Source of the DNA: Macrostomum hystrix | Taxonomy: Eukaryota; Platyhelminthes; Macrostomidae | Assembly (NCBI GenBank): GCA_950097015.1 | Contig: CATNEN010000024.1 | Span: 6,028,001-6,092,000 of the forward strand | DNA length: 64,000 nucleotides | Direction: 5' to 3' | Shown here: piece after piece, positions 35,301 to 50,300 of the stretch | How the letters are laid out: each line of letters starts with the position of its first letter | Position numbering within the stretch: position 1 is the stretch's first letter | Position numbers and translations under genes: made by a program | The notes under the pieces: model-generated | The model's input: the letters and a program-made list of their open reading frames with translations, nothing else | Told to the model about the DNA's origin: nothing | Databases searched by the model: none

Positions 35301-38300
35301 ACAACACTGGCCATTGGCCAAGCAGTTAAATTCCACTTAAAAGATATAAGAAAAGCCCTCGAGACTCGACGAATTTCAAAGCCTATTTTGAAATTACTGC
35401 AAACGGTGTGTATAGAGCTATTAATTTTGCGAGTTCCCATACACTAGCTGTGAAAGGCGTCTTAGAAACTTCTGGGATCTTAAACATTTGGGATATAAAG
35501 TGTAATTTCTTGGTTGTGGGATTCTTCAAATCGGATTCCTGGGATTTGGAAAAAAAACTAGCTTCTAGGACTTTGGATTTCTAAATTGAATTCTTGGGAG
35601 TTGGGATTTTTAGATTAAATTAAAAGAATTTGGGGTTTAAAAAGGATTTTTTGGACTTTGGACTTGCTACGTAATCCAGGATTCACAATTTAAAATACCG
35701 AAAAGAGAAATCGCAAATTGTTTTTCGAAGGGATTCGGGATTCTGGACTCTGGGATTTCCTTTTCTTCTGTTCAACTCACAACAGAAAGACATATAGGAG
35801 AGTGTGAGAGGAGCAGCGCAAGCTCCTGCTTCCTGAATACGAGCAATCGATATTAACTGGCTGGGACCCGCAGTTCCCGCAGTATCACAGGCAGGCTATG
35901 AAGCCGGGAGATGAAAAGTTTCAACATCCCCCCGGAGTTGCGGAGTCGACTGAGCGGAAGAAAATGGCGTCCTTTAGCTTTTGGCAAACACAATAAAATA
36001 AGGTTTAAGTTGATACCCGTTGAATTGTGGTCAGTTCGTGACCCGAAACACAGGTCGTGACCCGAAACTCAGATCGTGACCCGAAACACAGGTCGTGACC
36101 CGAAACTCAGATCGTGATCCGAAACTCAGGTCGTGACCCGAAACTCAGGTCGTGACCCGAAACTCAGGTCGTGACCCGAAACTCAGGTCGTGACTTAAAA
36201 CTCAGGTCGTGACCCGAAACTCAGGTCGTGACCCGAAACTCAGGTCGTGACCCGAAACTCAGGTCGTGACCCTGGGGTCAGGTCTTTAGAAACTGGGGTC
36301 AGGTCTTTGCTAGAAACTGGGGTCAGGTCTTTACCAGAAACTGGGGTCAGGTCTTTGCTAGAAACTGGGGTCAGGTCTTAACCAGAAACTCGGGTCAGGT
36401 CTACCAGAAACTGCGGTCAGTTCACTAAACAAAACAAAGCTTTCGTGGTGTCCATATAGTACAGGGTCAGGTTGTGTAAGTGATTTGACGCACCTTTCGC
36501 ACGCGATTCTCGCACACCTCGGCGTGGTGAGCGCAGTCCAACGGCATCATGCTGGGGTGCGGCAGCCGCCGCTTCTGCTGACCGGAGGACCCAGCTCGAC
36601 GGTGCTGATGCTGCCGATCGCCGTCGGAGGCGGCCAGATGTCGGAGCCGGCTCACCAGGCCGCCGATTGGACTGCGAGGAGACGCGCCGGGAGGCGATGC
36701 CGTCGTGGTGACACCCGCTGCGCCGCGCGGCTTCGGCCGGGTCATTGTCTGAGCGTTCTCAGACTTTGCGCGCGGCCGAATACTGTCTAGAAAGAACTGC
36801 TTGACTGTTGAGCGCTGCTGCTGCTGCTGCTGCTCGTTCTGCTGCGCTCCATGTGACTAAAAATGAATTTACAATTTTGGTTGCAATAATAATTTCAAAC
36901 AGCCATCTCTGATATCCAACTGCCATCTCTTATACCCAACTGCCATTTCTTATATCCAACTGCCATTTCTGATATCCAACTGCCATTTCTGATATCCAAC
37001 TGGCACCTCTGATATTCAAATGCCACCTTTGATATCCAACTGCCACCTTTGATATCCAACTGCCACCTCTGATATTCAAATGCCATCTCTGATATCCAAC
37101 TGGCACCTCTGATATTCAAATGCCATCTCTGATATCCACCTGGCACCTCTGATATTCAAATGCCATCTCTGATATCCAACTGCCCTCTCTGATATCCAAC
37201 TGCCATTTCGTCTCCCTTTTAAATGAATTTTCTTAGTCGATAGTCACGAAAACACAAAACTCGGAAACACCAACTGAAGATGCTTTTGCACTAGCTAGAT
37301 CATCAGCAAGATTAAGAATCTGATCTGAGGCGGCAGGACCGTACATATCAAATGATCCCGCTTGTTCCTTCTCAGCTAATGGATTGCAGCAATTCTGCTT
37401 TCATCCCATATCGGATTAGTGTTTTACAATCGGTACACTATCAGCATATACTTGCATTTCCAAACGAGGGAATAGAAATGGGAAGAAAGACACGCTGCCA
37501 CTTTGATGAAGCGGCTATCGACTGTCGCCGTCTGTGTGGTTAACGTCTTCCTTATGTCACTCCATCCCATATGTTGTTTTGAGCACATCATTCCCAGGTT
37601 TGGCTTCGTTTACTCATGTCCTTCTATTTATGCGTTCCTTTACTTTGTTTACTACAGCTATGCTCATGTTTTTGCTGTCCTTCTTGTGCCACAACTCATG
37701 GAGGCTGAACTCATGCGCCTCCTCATTTATTTAGCATTTCCTCGACATGCCCGTGACAATCCGATACTCCTTCTTAAAATTCAAAATGCTCCACTTATCC
37801 CCCTTCCAAATTATCCCATTTTTATCCCAGTTTCCTATTCTACTCTTGTATTTCTGCCAGCCTATACGTCCGTTCTACCGATATACTTTCTACTTCACAA
37901 CTATCCCTCCCTTCTTCCCAAATCCCTAGTCTACTCTTCTCTCTTCACTCTCTACTTCCTTCTCAGATCTGGGAGGGTGAGTGGCAGAGCGGTTAACGCA
38001 TCTGTCTCTCGCGCCAAGGTCCCTGAGCTCGATTCCACGGCGAGGCCACATTTATTTGGGGCGCAGCCGCGGAGAGAAGGCTTGGGGGCTTGTCGTGCAA
38101 ATTACGCCCTCGAGGGCCAATCTCCAAGGCGCAGTGAGAGTGTACGCTGCCTGACGATGAGAAATTCAGGGCAGATGTACACCGCTGTGTGTTTGTGCCT
38201 GCGTACAGTATCTGTCTGCGTGTGTGCTCAGGAGTCAGCGAAATGGGCAGTATTGCCTCCTCGCCGGCTGCGGGTCTAGTGTCACACAATGGTGTGCCAT

Positions 38301-41300
38301 TGCCCACAGCCCTCCTGCAATTATTATTTTTATTATTATCTCAGCCATATTATTATTATCATCCAACTTCTTCTTTACCTTAATATTCTTCTCAATCGGC
38401 ATAGAAAATTAAAATTTCAAGTGGCCTAAATATAACATATATACAGTATTCCAGCCCACTGCTAGAGAGAATTCGAGTACCTCTCTTTTTAATATCGTGA
38501 AATTTTGCTAATTACGAAAGCCTGCATTTAATAAGGAGGTAGAAAACGATGCAGAATGCAGATACGCTCGTATTAATCGCCGAACGAAATCACAACACAC
38601 GCCCACGCACTGATCATCATGGAATGCAGGCGGGATTAGGCTTGCTTGCCACCCACTCCCGAGCTGCCGTGAACTCATGCTCAGGAACGTTCTTGCTTGG
38701 GACTTTGATCAATGGAAAACGTTCAAAGCAATAGACGGGAGCAGCTTGAGTAGTACAGTGACATCAAAAACACAGAGTGTGTGTGAGAATAAGAGATCCT
38801 AACTGATAAAACCAATTAGTATCCGATATTAAAATCTAATTATTTGTATCCGTCTCTCGGTATCGATTACTAAGAATAGATTAAACGAATTTGATCTGCA
38901 ATATTATCACGACCAAGATTCCAAAAAATACTGATCCTAATCCATACATCTAAATCCTCCCTGATTCCAATCCTTAATCCCCAGGTCTAGATCCCACCTT
39001 ATCCGAATATATTAATCTCGATTCCACATTATCCAATTTATCCAGCTCTCGATCCCAGATCCCACCTTATCCCAATATCCGGATCTCGATCCCAGATCCC
39101 ACCTTATCCCAATATCCAGATCTCGATCCCAGATCCCACATTATCCCAATATCCAGATCTCGATCCCAGATCCCACCTTATCCCAATATCCAGATCTCGA
39201 TCCCAGATCCCACATTATCCCAATATCCAGATCTCGATCCCAGATCCCACATTATCCCAATATCCAGATCTCGATCCCAGATCCCACATTATCCCAATAT
39301 CCAGATCTCGATCCCACCTCATCCCAATATCCAGATCTTCACCCGCCTGATCCCAATGCCTAGAGTTCAATCCCTGACCAAAATGGATCCCAATCCTAGA
39401 TCTTAATCCCACATAAAATCCATCACAATCCTCAGATTTCGATCGCCAATTAATTGCATCCCTATTATGTCTCGAGATCTTGATACCCACTTAGAACTGA
39501 TTCTAATCCCCCAAATTATATAATACGGATCTTAACCAACCCCAATAACCGTTCCTAATAACTAAAAATCAGCTTCAACTATTGGGATTCTATCTCAAAC
39601 CAAAACCCAATTGAAAAAACCCTGGTTTCCTCCCTTACCTGCATGTTGGTTGTCGCAAAAGTTCAATCGGGCGGCCAATAAAAAATAAACGAAAGCAAAC
39701 AACAAAGGGATTTAATAGTGTAGAGAGATTAACTGCTTTAGATGGGCAAGGAAACGGAAGACTGGGAATAATGGAGGAAAGGAGAGGTAGGAGAGGGGAT
39801 AGAGCAACACCTGGCTAGCAGCTCTAATAACTAAAGGGGTTGCCGGGAGGAGAAATGCGAGGTTGGCTGAAGGGGAAACGTCAACGCGGTTGAGTTTGGC
39901 CGCGAAAGAAAAAAAAGTGAAGGGAAGGGAAATGGGAGTCAAGCAAATGGGAGAATTTCTGCCGCCGGGAGGTAGGGCCGCTGGGTTTGGAACCTGTGCT
40001 GTCCAAAACTTTGCGCTTTGTATTCAGCATATACAGCATCATGCTATGCAGCTGTGCACACCCATTTTTAATGCCCAATAGGGCGGCTGGTAGCTGAGGC
40101 GGGCCCTGGAGTTTGCAAGACGAACCGGGGTTGGTTGGGTAAAAGAGAGAGAGAGAGAATGGGGAAGAATGAAGCCCACCCGACCGCCAGGGCCCTGTGG
40201 CTCCTGTGCATTAAGGCAGGCCATTGAGACGGGTGACAAGTCCAAGGAGATGTTGCCGCGCGTCGATGAAAACTAAAGAAGTATTCTCTCTCTTTCTCTC
40301 TGCCTCAGGAGAACTTATACAGTAAAACTGATGAAGCGAAGCGATGGCCATAATGTAGTAAATAAGAGTTAGGCATTTGGGGCAAGCTTTCCCATGTACG
40401 GAATCTGTGATAATATGCGCTAGGAACTGGCATACCGCTAGTGTTCAGCAATTTGAGAATTGGGAGTAGGAGCCACATTAAGCATCTCAAGGTGTCTAAG
40501 AAACAGTGCTTAATGCTTCTCAAAGAAGTCTTCAAGTTTTCCAGTTCGCGCACTAAAATGAAGTATTTTAATCGTTCGCAGTTCACCTTCTCATGGTTGA
40601 AGTATTTTGTCTTGTGTCTAATTGGGTTGGGGTTTCAGAAACAATGGGAGAGTCTGGAAGGCCGGTGGAGAGTCTGGGAGGTCGGAAAGAGTCTAGGAGG
40701 CCACGGGATAGTCTGGGAGATCAGGAGAGAGTCTGAGGTGTCGTGGCCCGTGGGAGAGTCTGGGAGGTCGGAAAGAGTCTAGGAGGCAACGGGATAGTCT
40801 GGGAGATCAGGAGAGAGTCTGAGGTGTCGTGGCCCGTCGGAGAGTCTGGGAGATCAGGAGAGAGTCTGAGGTGCCCGGTGAGGGTCTGGGAGATCAGGAG
40901 AGAGTCTGAAGAGCCGGGGAGAGTCTGGGAGATCAGGAGAGAGTCTGAAGTGCCGGGGAGAGTCTGGGAGATCAGGAGAGAGTCTGAAGTGCCGGGGAGA
41001 GTCTGGGAGATCAGGAGAGTCTGAAGAGCCGGGGAGAGTCTGGGAGATCAGGAGAGAGTCTGAAGTGCCGGGGAGAGTCTGGGAGATCAGGAGAGAGTCT
41101 GAAGTGCCGGGGAGAGTCTGGGAGATCAGGAGAGAGTCTGAAGTGCCGGGGAGAGTCTGGGAGATCAGGAGAGAGTCTGGGAGATCAGGAGAGAGTCTGG
41201 GAGATTAGGGGAGAGTCTAGGAGATTAGGAGAGAGTCTGGGAGATCAGGAGAGAGTCTGGGAGATCAGGAGAGAGTCTGGGAGATCAGGAGAGAGTCTGG

Positions 41301-44300
41301 TTAGATCAGGAGAGAGTCTGGGAGATCAGGAGAGAGTCTGGGAGATCAGGAGAGAGTCTGGGAGATCAGGAGAGAGTCTGGGAGATTAGGGGAGAGTCTA
41401 GGAGATTAGGAGAGAGTCTGGGAGATCAGGAGAGAGTCTGGGAGATTAGGGGAGAGTCTGGGAGATTAAGAGAGAGTCTGGGAGATCAGGAGAGAGTGTA
41501 GGAGTCCAGTAGAGACAGGATAAATGTTAAATATTAAATATATCCCTGCGTCCGCCCCAGACCTAAGTTACTTTTTATCCGCTACCGAAAATAGTGTTAT
41601 TCTCTAGTGAGGAAGCAGCTTGGGCCACTTCTCTGTCCCCGAACATTATAAATCATAATCGATTCTTTCAAACGGGTAGGCCGCAATAGCTGTATCCATA
41701 GGCTCGAGACTGCCTGCTAGTGAAGTGGTCGCGATTTTCCGCTCGGTAAAGGCTCTATATGCTGAATGAATGAAGGGCAGGAAGCACTGCTGCAGTTACA
41801 ACCCCGCAATCGAACTCCTACTTGGTCGATCGAACCTGACCCGACCCGAAACGTAATCTCTTGCTACAAATATACAGCTGTAGTGTACGAGTATCTGCTC
41901 CACTAATACTAATTTCGATGTGAGCACGCATGGCTAGATGATATATAAAAGGGTTTTTTACTTTCTCTATAAAAATCAATTTCATTACAGCTGATCAGAT
42001 TTCCTAGGTCCATACATTTTAATGCATAGTAAAAATACACTTATGATCTTGAGATGAATTTTTTGCTTCTTTAATCGGCAAGGTGTTGGTGAAATTTTAG
42101 CTTATCAACTAATCAACTCGAGTAAAATTGATCTTTGTCGGACTAAAAATCCAACTGTTCAAATATATTTTTATAGAAAAATTAAAACGGCTCATACTAC
42201 TCAGTAAGAGTGTAGTGATGTTTAAAGTAGTAGGTTGCAGACAGAAAAAATTCTTAAAACAAATGTCAGGATATTTCTCTTTAAATCTGTCTTACTGATC
42301 TTACTGAAAGTAGCTAATTTCTGCTAATATTTGGCAAATATGAAGAGCTTTAAACTGAACAGACTTTGTTGTAAATATAGCGTTTAGCATATGACTCTTG
42401 ACGACTGAATCCATTAGGACAGTTCATGGACAGGTAGGTAATCAGTTAGCTAATCCTCCCGCAGCTCTTTATAAAATTTATTAAAATCATCATTGTTTGT
42501 GCTGAGACATGACTGTAGCAGAAGTATAAGCTGAAGCAATTTAAATCTGCTTTACCGTTGGGAGCAAATTTGTCGACTGGATTTTATGCCTTAACTCGCC
42601 AACCGATAACCTCTATTAGGTTTTGTTCAAGTCATTAGCTTCAATAGGTAAAAACAATGGATAAAATACGCGCTGCAGAGGCACTATATGGCACGGATTC
42701 TCATAATTTTTTCTCCGCTGTTTTATTTCAAATACTGGGGACCTTATAGCTTAATAATGCTTTACTAATGTATCGCGACCCGACTCGAGCCGTACTCAAT
42801 CAACAACGCGAGTCAAGGCACTTAGCCAACACAGTCATTCATAATTAAAACAGACCTGTTTTTTCCGCTTTTTGTTTTAAATTGCACCTTCTTGACTGCG
42901 TATCCAAACAGAGATGATTAATTAACTTGCTATTAGCTCGTGTCTATCTGTGTATTTTATAGCGTGCTTCGCGCATAGTGTTCGGATAAATTCATGGTTT
43001 CGGGTCAAATGGTGTGGTTGGTGGCGAATCCGTTGTGCGGAGGTAAATCGTGCGCGTGTTTCGTATTTATTTCTGAGCAATTTGCATGGTGTTTACTTTT
43101 TAGGGGAAATTGGATGGATTTGGGATCAATGATTTAGTTTTAGTTAGCTAGTTAATATTGAAATTTAGGGGCAGCGCGGTCAATCATGTGATTCAGGGGA
43201 AGATCAAGTAATTTAGGGGTAGATCATGTGATTTAAGGGTAGATCTTTTGACTTAGGCGTAGATCATGTGACTTAATTATAGATCTTGTGACTCAGGGAT
43301 AGATTTTGCGACTTAGGGGTAGATCATGTGACTTAGGGGTAGATCTTGTGATTTAGGGGTAGATCTTGTGATTTAGGGATGGATCTTAGTGATTTAGGGA
43401 TGTGATCTTGTGATTTAGGGATAGATCTTGTGACTTAGGGATAGATCTTGCGACTTAGGGGTAGATCATGTGACTTAGGGGTAGATCTAGATCATGTGAC
43501 TTAATTATAGATCTTGTGACTCAGGGATAGATCTTGTGGTTTAGGGATAGATCTTGTTACTTAGGGATAGATCATGTGACATAATTATAGATCTTGTGAG
43601 TCAGGGATAGATTTTGCGACTTAGGGGTAGATCATGTGACTTAGGGGTAGATCTTGTGATTTAGGGGTAGATCATGTGACTTAGGGGTAGATCATGTGAC
43701 TTAATTATAGATCATGTGACTTAGGGGTAGATCTTGTGATTTAGGGATAGATCTTATGATTTAGGGATATATCTTGTGACTTAGGGATAGATCTTGCGAC
43801 TTAGGGGTAGATCATGTGACTTGGGGATAGATCATGTGATTTAGCACTCCTTAATTTAAGACTATCATTAATCTGAGTTTTTAGTAAGAAATTATTAAAT
43901 TCAGGTGACACTTTATAAACATTTGAAACGATTTTCAATCACGTCATGAAGCCAGAGACGCCAGGTTAAGCGTGCTTGCACCAAAGTCATTTATAAAAAC
44001 AACTCTTAGGACAGACAGGGATCGATCGAGTCTTCTTTGTCTAGACTAGACCCAAAGCGTTCAGACGTGAAACAATATTTATATAGAAAAAGCTACCTGT
44101 TCACATTCCGATTGCAGAAAGCTATACTGTTGGAAGTTAACTACAAATTACACATTTTTAAGCTAGCAGCACATTATTGCAGTAACAGATTGCTTCCATA
44201 TAAATCGACCCTATAAATCCTGTAATTTACAAGGAAAATCCCATAATCCATTAATCTTAAAACCGAAAATAACGTCGTGAATCCTAAGATAATCATTCAA

Positions 44301-47300
44301 ATTCATTGATTATAATAGAAACCTCAAGACATTGGAAATGGAAATGGAAATGTCTTGAGTTGATGGAAATCAATAAATAACCCTGGAAATCCCTAGCTAA
44401 CCTGGAAATCCCTAGCTAACCTGGAAATCCCTAGCTAACCTGGAAATCCCTAGCCAACCTGGAAATCCCTAGCCAACCCTGGAAATCCCTAGATAACCCT
44501 GGAAATCCCTAGCTAACCCTGGAAATCCCTAGATAACCCTGGAAATCCCTAGCTAACCCTGGAAATCCCTAGATAATCCTGGAAATCCCTAGATACCCTG
44601 GAAATCCCTAGCTAACCCTGGAAATCCCTAGATAATCCTGGAAATCCATAGATAACCCTGGAAATCCCTAGCTAACCCTGGAAATCCCTAGATAACCCTG
44701 GAAATCCCTAGCTAACCCTGGAAATCCCTAGATAACCCTGGAAATCCCTAGCTAACCTGGAAATCCCTACCTAACCTGGAAATCCCTAGCCAACCCTGGA
44801 AATCCCGAGCTAACCTGGAAATCCCTAGATAACCCTGGAAATCCCTAGCTAACCCTGGAAATCCCTAGATAATCCTGGAAATCACTAGATACCCTGGAAA
44901 TCCCTAGATAATCCTGTAAATATCAGATAACCCTGGAAATCCCTAGATAGTATCTTAAGTCTCCAGATAATCCTGAATAATACCTTGATAACCCTGGATA
45001 CCTAGATAGTAATCATTATATTATTCTGTAAATCCCTAAAAGATCCTGTAAATCCCTACCTAGACCTAGATAATACTGGATAATCCTTAGATAACCCTCG
45101 AAATACCTAGATAGCCCTGGTCATCTTTAGATAATTCAATAAATCCCATGATAGTCCATAGATAGTCCATAGATAATCCATAGATAGTCCTGTAAATCGC
45201 TAGATAATCCTGGAAATCCTAAGCAAATATTGTACATCGCTAGATAGATAAAGGTGGATAAGATCTCTAGATAACCCAGTAAGTTCCTAGATAACCCTGG
45301 AAATCGCTAGATAATCCTGTAAAATCCTTAAATAATCATAGAAATCCCTGGATAGCCCTGTAAATCCAAAGAATCAAAAATGATCTCGTAGCTCGGAAAT
45401 CCATAGGCCATACTGCGAATCCCTAGATAATACGGCAAAAATACATATATCGATATATAAGGCTAGATAATCACAGAAATCCTAAGACAACCCTATATAC
45501 ACGACACATTTACGATATACTAAATAAAACGAAAATATAGCCAATAATATATATACGAAAATATTCTACGACAATCCATACAACCCGCCTTGGATTATCT
45601 TGGAACATTTTGACATCACAGCATTACTCGATAGCTAATCTCGAAATCCAACAAAAAGCCCTAAATTACATAAGGCGGACACTCACCCGCCTGTCCTCTA
45701 TTTCATACTCGCCCTCCTCTGCTATGGACTGATTCCTTTGTCGTCTGCTTCCGCCGCTGCTGCTGCACGAATTGTGAGCTGGCCTGCTCGAGTTGGTAGT
45801 CAACGACAGCCGCTGCTTCTGGTGCCCGACAAAGGCTCGAAGATCTTCGCGCAAGCTGGCCAACCTGCTGCCAGTGCCGCAGGCTGCAGTTGCCGTTGCT
45901 CCAGGCGATTGCGCTGGCGCAACCTCTTCGCTCTTTGTTCGCCGTCGGCGCCGACGCATTAGCAGACTGGAACTGGCCACCTGCATCGGCTCCAGCGGCG
46001 AAGTCGGCGACACTGCGGCGACGCCGCTGTCTTCAGACCGATGCGTTGTACCGATGTCGCGATCAAGGCCAGGTGATTTAGTATGCGACTGCGTCGGCGA
46101 CAGCGGTGTAGTTGGCAGATCGGCGAACACACTATCGTCAATGTCGACGTCGCCGCCGCCATACTGGGTGCTGCTGCAGGGCGAGTACTCCGGCTGGCAG
46201 CGGCCCAGAGAGGCTTCCTCGGGTGACGAAGAAAACTGAGGCTGCTGCTGGGTCGATTCACTAGCTGAGACAGTTTTGCGTCCAAGGCTTGGTGTCCGCT
46301 CACTGTTATCTTTTTCAGAAGCTGTAGGATCGCGCTGCATTGTTTTTTGTATTTTTTTCTCGCAGTCAAATTGAGTCGAGCTCACAATATTTTCAGTACA
46401 ATAAGCTGGATTTTATTTTGTTCTATTCTTAATTTGCTATATAAGATGGGACCAATACGCCTGAGTGGGCCTGTGGGCCTGTAGGAAAGCTGTTCACATT
46501 TGCACTTACGCCGGAGCCACGCCAGGGATAGCTAAGGAAAATAAAGGGTTGGCCTAAAATGGATAGAGTATGGGTCCCGGGATAGGCTTTGACGCGATAA
46601 CTCACTCTGCGCGTGAGGGTTGCGTTTCACGAGGTGGCGGCCTGGGAATGGGAGTGGGGTGGCGTTTAGCAGATCGCCCCCTGTCTTTCCGTTGTCTTTA
46701 TTGCGAGAGTTTAAGGCTGCTGGGGTGGTGGGTCAGAATCAGCCAATTGCGTACATAGTGTCAACACCCACCCCCTCCGTCGTTCAGCCGCCGCGCCCCA
46801 CCATTCTAAACAGACAGCTATCGGGGCCCTGTTTTTGACGCTAATCTATTTAACAACTTGTGTTTTTAAAAGGGCCCTCACAGTCAGGCTTCGACAGGCC
46901 TTGGAAAAGTGTTTTTCTGGGTCTCACACCGTCCTTTCCGTTCCCAATTTGCCCTGGCATGACCCCGCTGGACCCGGGCGTCCTTCTCCCCCGTGTTCAA
47001 TTGAAACTTGTTGTACCCTTATAAGGCCTTTGTTGTTTTCATCTCTTTGGCCTTTTTTCTAGGTTAGTTAGTCTGGCGGCTCTGGCCTGCTCAGCTTTGT
47101 TACTGTATTTGATTGCCAACAACCTTGAAATGTTCATATCATTGAAGTTGTCACGTGACTGACAGAGACGCCTTAGTAATCAAAATTATTAATTAGCGAC
47201 TAGCGTTCAATTAGTTGTATCCATTCAATTCAGACAAGCACTACGACTGCTCTGCTCCCATGCCAATACCAACCAATGCCCTTCACAAGTCAGATAAACT

Positions 47301-50300
47301 TGTCATGTGAAATCATTTATTGCATGTATCAAATTATATGTATCCAAGTAAGAAAAAATGTACTAATGATGTCTCGACGCATTTAGGCTCAGTTGAGCAC
47401 ATTTGCTGGCTTTCCATTATTTCGCCCCTGGGCCCCATTAAGATGTGCTGTTCCAATCCCGGCGCCAAGCTGCCATATAATTGCTGAATATTTGATAGCA
47501 CATCTATGCTGCTTCTGTCTGGAATTCTCTGTCGTCGCCTATTTTTCCTAATTCCCACACTTGTTTTAATGCATGCTGTTTGTCAAAAAGAACTGATAAG
47601 AGATGACGTATAAACAATTTTCAAATGTACTTTAAAAACTTTCAAGGAATCGTGGTTTCTCAAAACACGCAAATGACTTATTTAAGATTGTACTTTTATC
47701 ACACATAGATTTAAACAAATCTCCCAAATAACTCTGAACTAAAAATCCATAAAACAAGCAGAAAGGGGCAGAAAAAGATCGAGCGTTAGATAAAGGGAAA
47801 CGAGACGGAGGAAGGGTTACTTAGGAAAAAATTTAATATAGTAAATTGTTGCGTTTCGCATGATGAAAGCATTTTGTCAGGCAGAATTGTTTATCAAATT
47901 GACTTCATTCAGGTTTATCTAATATTGCATCGACTTGCATGTTGCAGCAAGCATATTTTGTAATACCGAGATTCATCATAAATCATAATCGCTTTTTCTA
48001 GCTTAAGATATTTGATTTAATAAAACAGAACACCAGCTTACATAATACGCTACTATAAGTAGCTGCATTGAACACAGACAAACTGTTAGAAAAAATGTTT
48101 CTTTCCAGCGAATCTGCCATTTCGGAGTAAAATCGTCAAATCTCATTCAATGCTGAGTCTCCCAGCTGGCCACCGGTGCAACTGACGTTTCGACGTCGAG
48201 TAGATCGCTAAAAGTGCACGCGATGGAAAAATTTGGCGATAGGCTCACAACTGTTTATCTGTACCCAACGGACATACAGTATTACTATACTGTAGGTACT
48301 CGTGGATTTTAAGAATTTCGATGAGAGAAACGCGTATCGTACACTGCCCTGACGTCTAGGGTGGGAGCTAGGGTAAGAGGTAGGGTGAGAGGTGGGGTGG
48401 TTAGAGGGTTTTGATACTGACGCAATACATACTACTACTGCCTAACAGGGCAGTAGTATTATACGCGTTTTTCTCATTGAAATTCTGAGAAACCACTAGG
48501 TCCTGTGCACGAATAGTAGTGCTGGCACCCAATTAATATCAGTGTGAACTGAAGCGCTAACCTCTAGGCTTAGGCTTCAAGCTCTAGCAATTTTGTTCCA
48601 CGCGTATTAGATAATTCTCACCTGATTGATGCCCAATTAACTTTAGCGAAATCTTCATCTTCCTCGGCCGAGTCCCCGCCACCTCGCGCTCGCCTGACTA
48701 GACAGGCCGCTTCCTTAGACGACAGGCGCAGCGGCAGCAGCAGCAGGCGTGCTCGTTGATCGCTCAAGTCTACACCGGTGCGACCGCTGCCCCGCAGCAG
48801 CCGGAGCATGCGGAAGCTCTGCGACCGGGCGATCACCTGCAACACCTGTGCGGCATCAGCCTGTAGCCGCTGCTGCAACTGCAAGCTGGGCGGGCCGCCC
48901 GCTCCATCAGCAGCTCGTCGAGGATTCGCCAGTCCGACTGGCAGGGCGCCGGGACTCAAGCTCAGCGATTCGAACTTCAGACGCAGGTCGGGACGAACCG
49001 CCGGCAGGGCGGCAGCCAAGGTGTGATAGGTGATGCTCACATTCTGCTCAGGTTAGAGAAGTATTTAACATTATTTCTCATATTCCTACTACATTAGCAG
49101 AAATACAAAGACATGGGATTGCCAAGCCAACCTTCATGTCCAGCAGCTTCAGAGCGGAGCTGTCGTTGTTCATCAGCATGCCGAGGATCTCTTCGGCGCC
49201 CTGAGCCGTGAATGAGTTCTGGTCCAGCTTCGATTGGGGACGAGAGATTAGAGAGACTTCATTCGTATTCTTGACATTATTCACTTTAGACATGATGTGA
49301 AATCAAAAAGACACTCACAAACAGCTCCTGCAGGCAGTTGTTGACCGCCAGCATTTGGCCAATAGCTTTGGCGCCCTCCAGAAAGATTCGATTCGAAGAC
49401 AAGTTCAGCGTCGTCAACGAGGCATTCCTAAGTAGGCCGCTGGATAGGGCTGCCGTGCCCGCGTCGGCGAAGCCGTTTAAGCTGACGTCGAGCCACTGCA
49501 GGCTGGAATTCGTCTGGCCAAGAAGAACGCGTTGATGTGGCTTGTAGGGAGTCTACTCTATTTTTTAGGGAGTCTACTCAAGTCTACTCAAACTTTTAGC
49601 GACTCTAGAGTCTACTCTCGTTTGTAGGGAGTCTACTCTAGTTTGCAGAGAGTCTACTCTAGTTTGTAGGGAGTCTACTCTAGTTTGTAGGGAGTCTACT
49701 CTAGTTTGTAGGGAGTCTACTCTAGTTTGCAGGGAGTCTACTCTAGTTTGTAGGGAGTCTACTCTAGTTTGTAGGGAGTCTACTCTAGTTTGTAGGGAGT
49801 CTACTCTAGTTTGTAGGGAGTCTACTCAAGTCTACTCAAACTTTTAGCGACTCTAGAGTCTACTCTCGTTTGTAGGGAGTCTACTCTAGTTTGCAGAGAG
49901 TCTACTCTAGTTTGTAGGGAGTCTACTCTAGTTTGTAGGGAGTCTACTCTAGTTTGTAGGGAGTCTACTCTAGTTTGCAGGGAGTCTACTCTAGTTTGTA
50001 GGGAGTCTACTCTAGTTTGTAGGGAGTCTACTCAAGTCTACTCAAACTTTTAGCGACTCTAGAGTCTACTCTCGTTTGTAGGGAGTCTACTCTAGTTTGC
50101 AGAGAGTCTACTCTAGTTTGTAGGGAGTCTACTCTAGTTTGTAGGGAGTCTACTCTAGTTTGTAGGGAGTCTACTCTAGTTTGCAGGGAGTCTACTCTAG
50201 TTTGTAGGGAGTCTACTCTAGTTTGTAGGGAGTCTACTCTAGTTTGTAGGGAGTCTACTCTAGTTTGTAGGGAGTCTACTCAAGTCTACTCAAACTTTTA

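Noticed and set aside
37503..38279. Plus-strand frame of 258 codons
   Set aside because: Its 3' part is the SINE at 37971 and its 5' part is low-complexity hydrophobic sequence with no domain.
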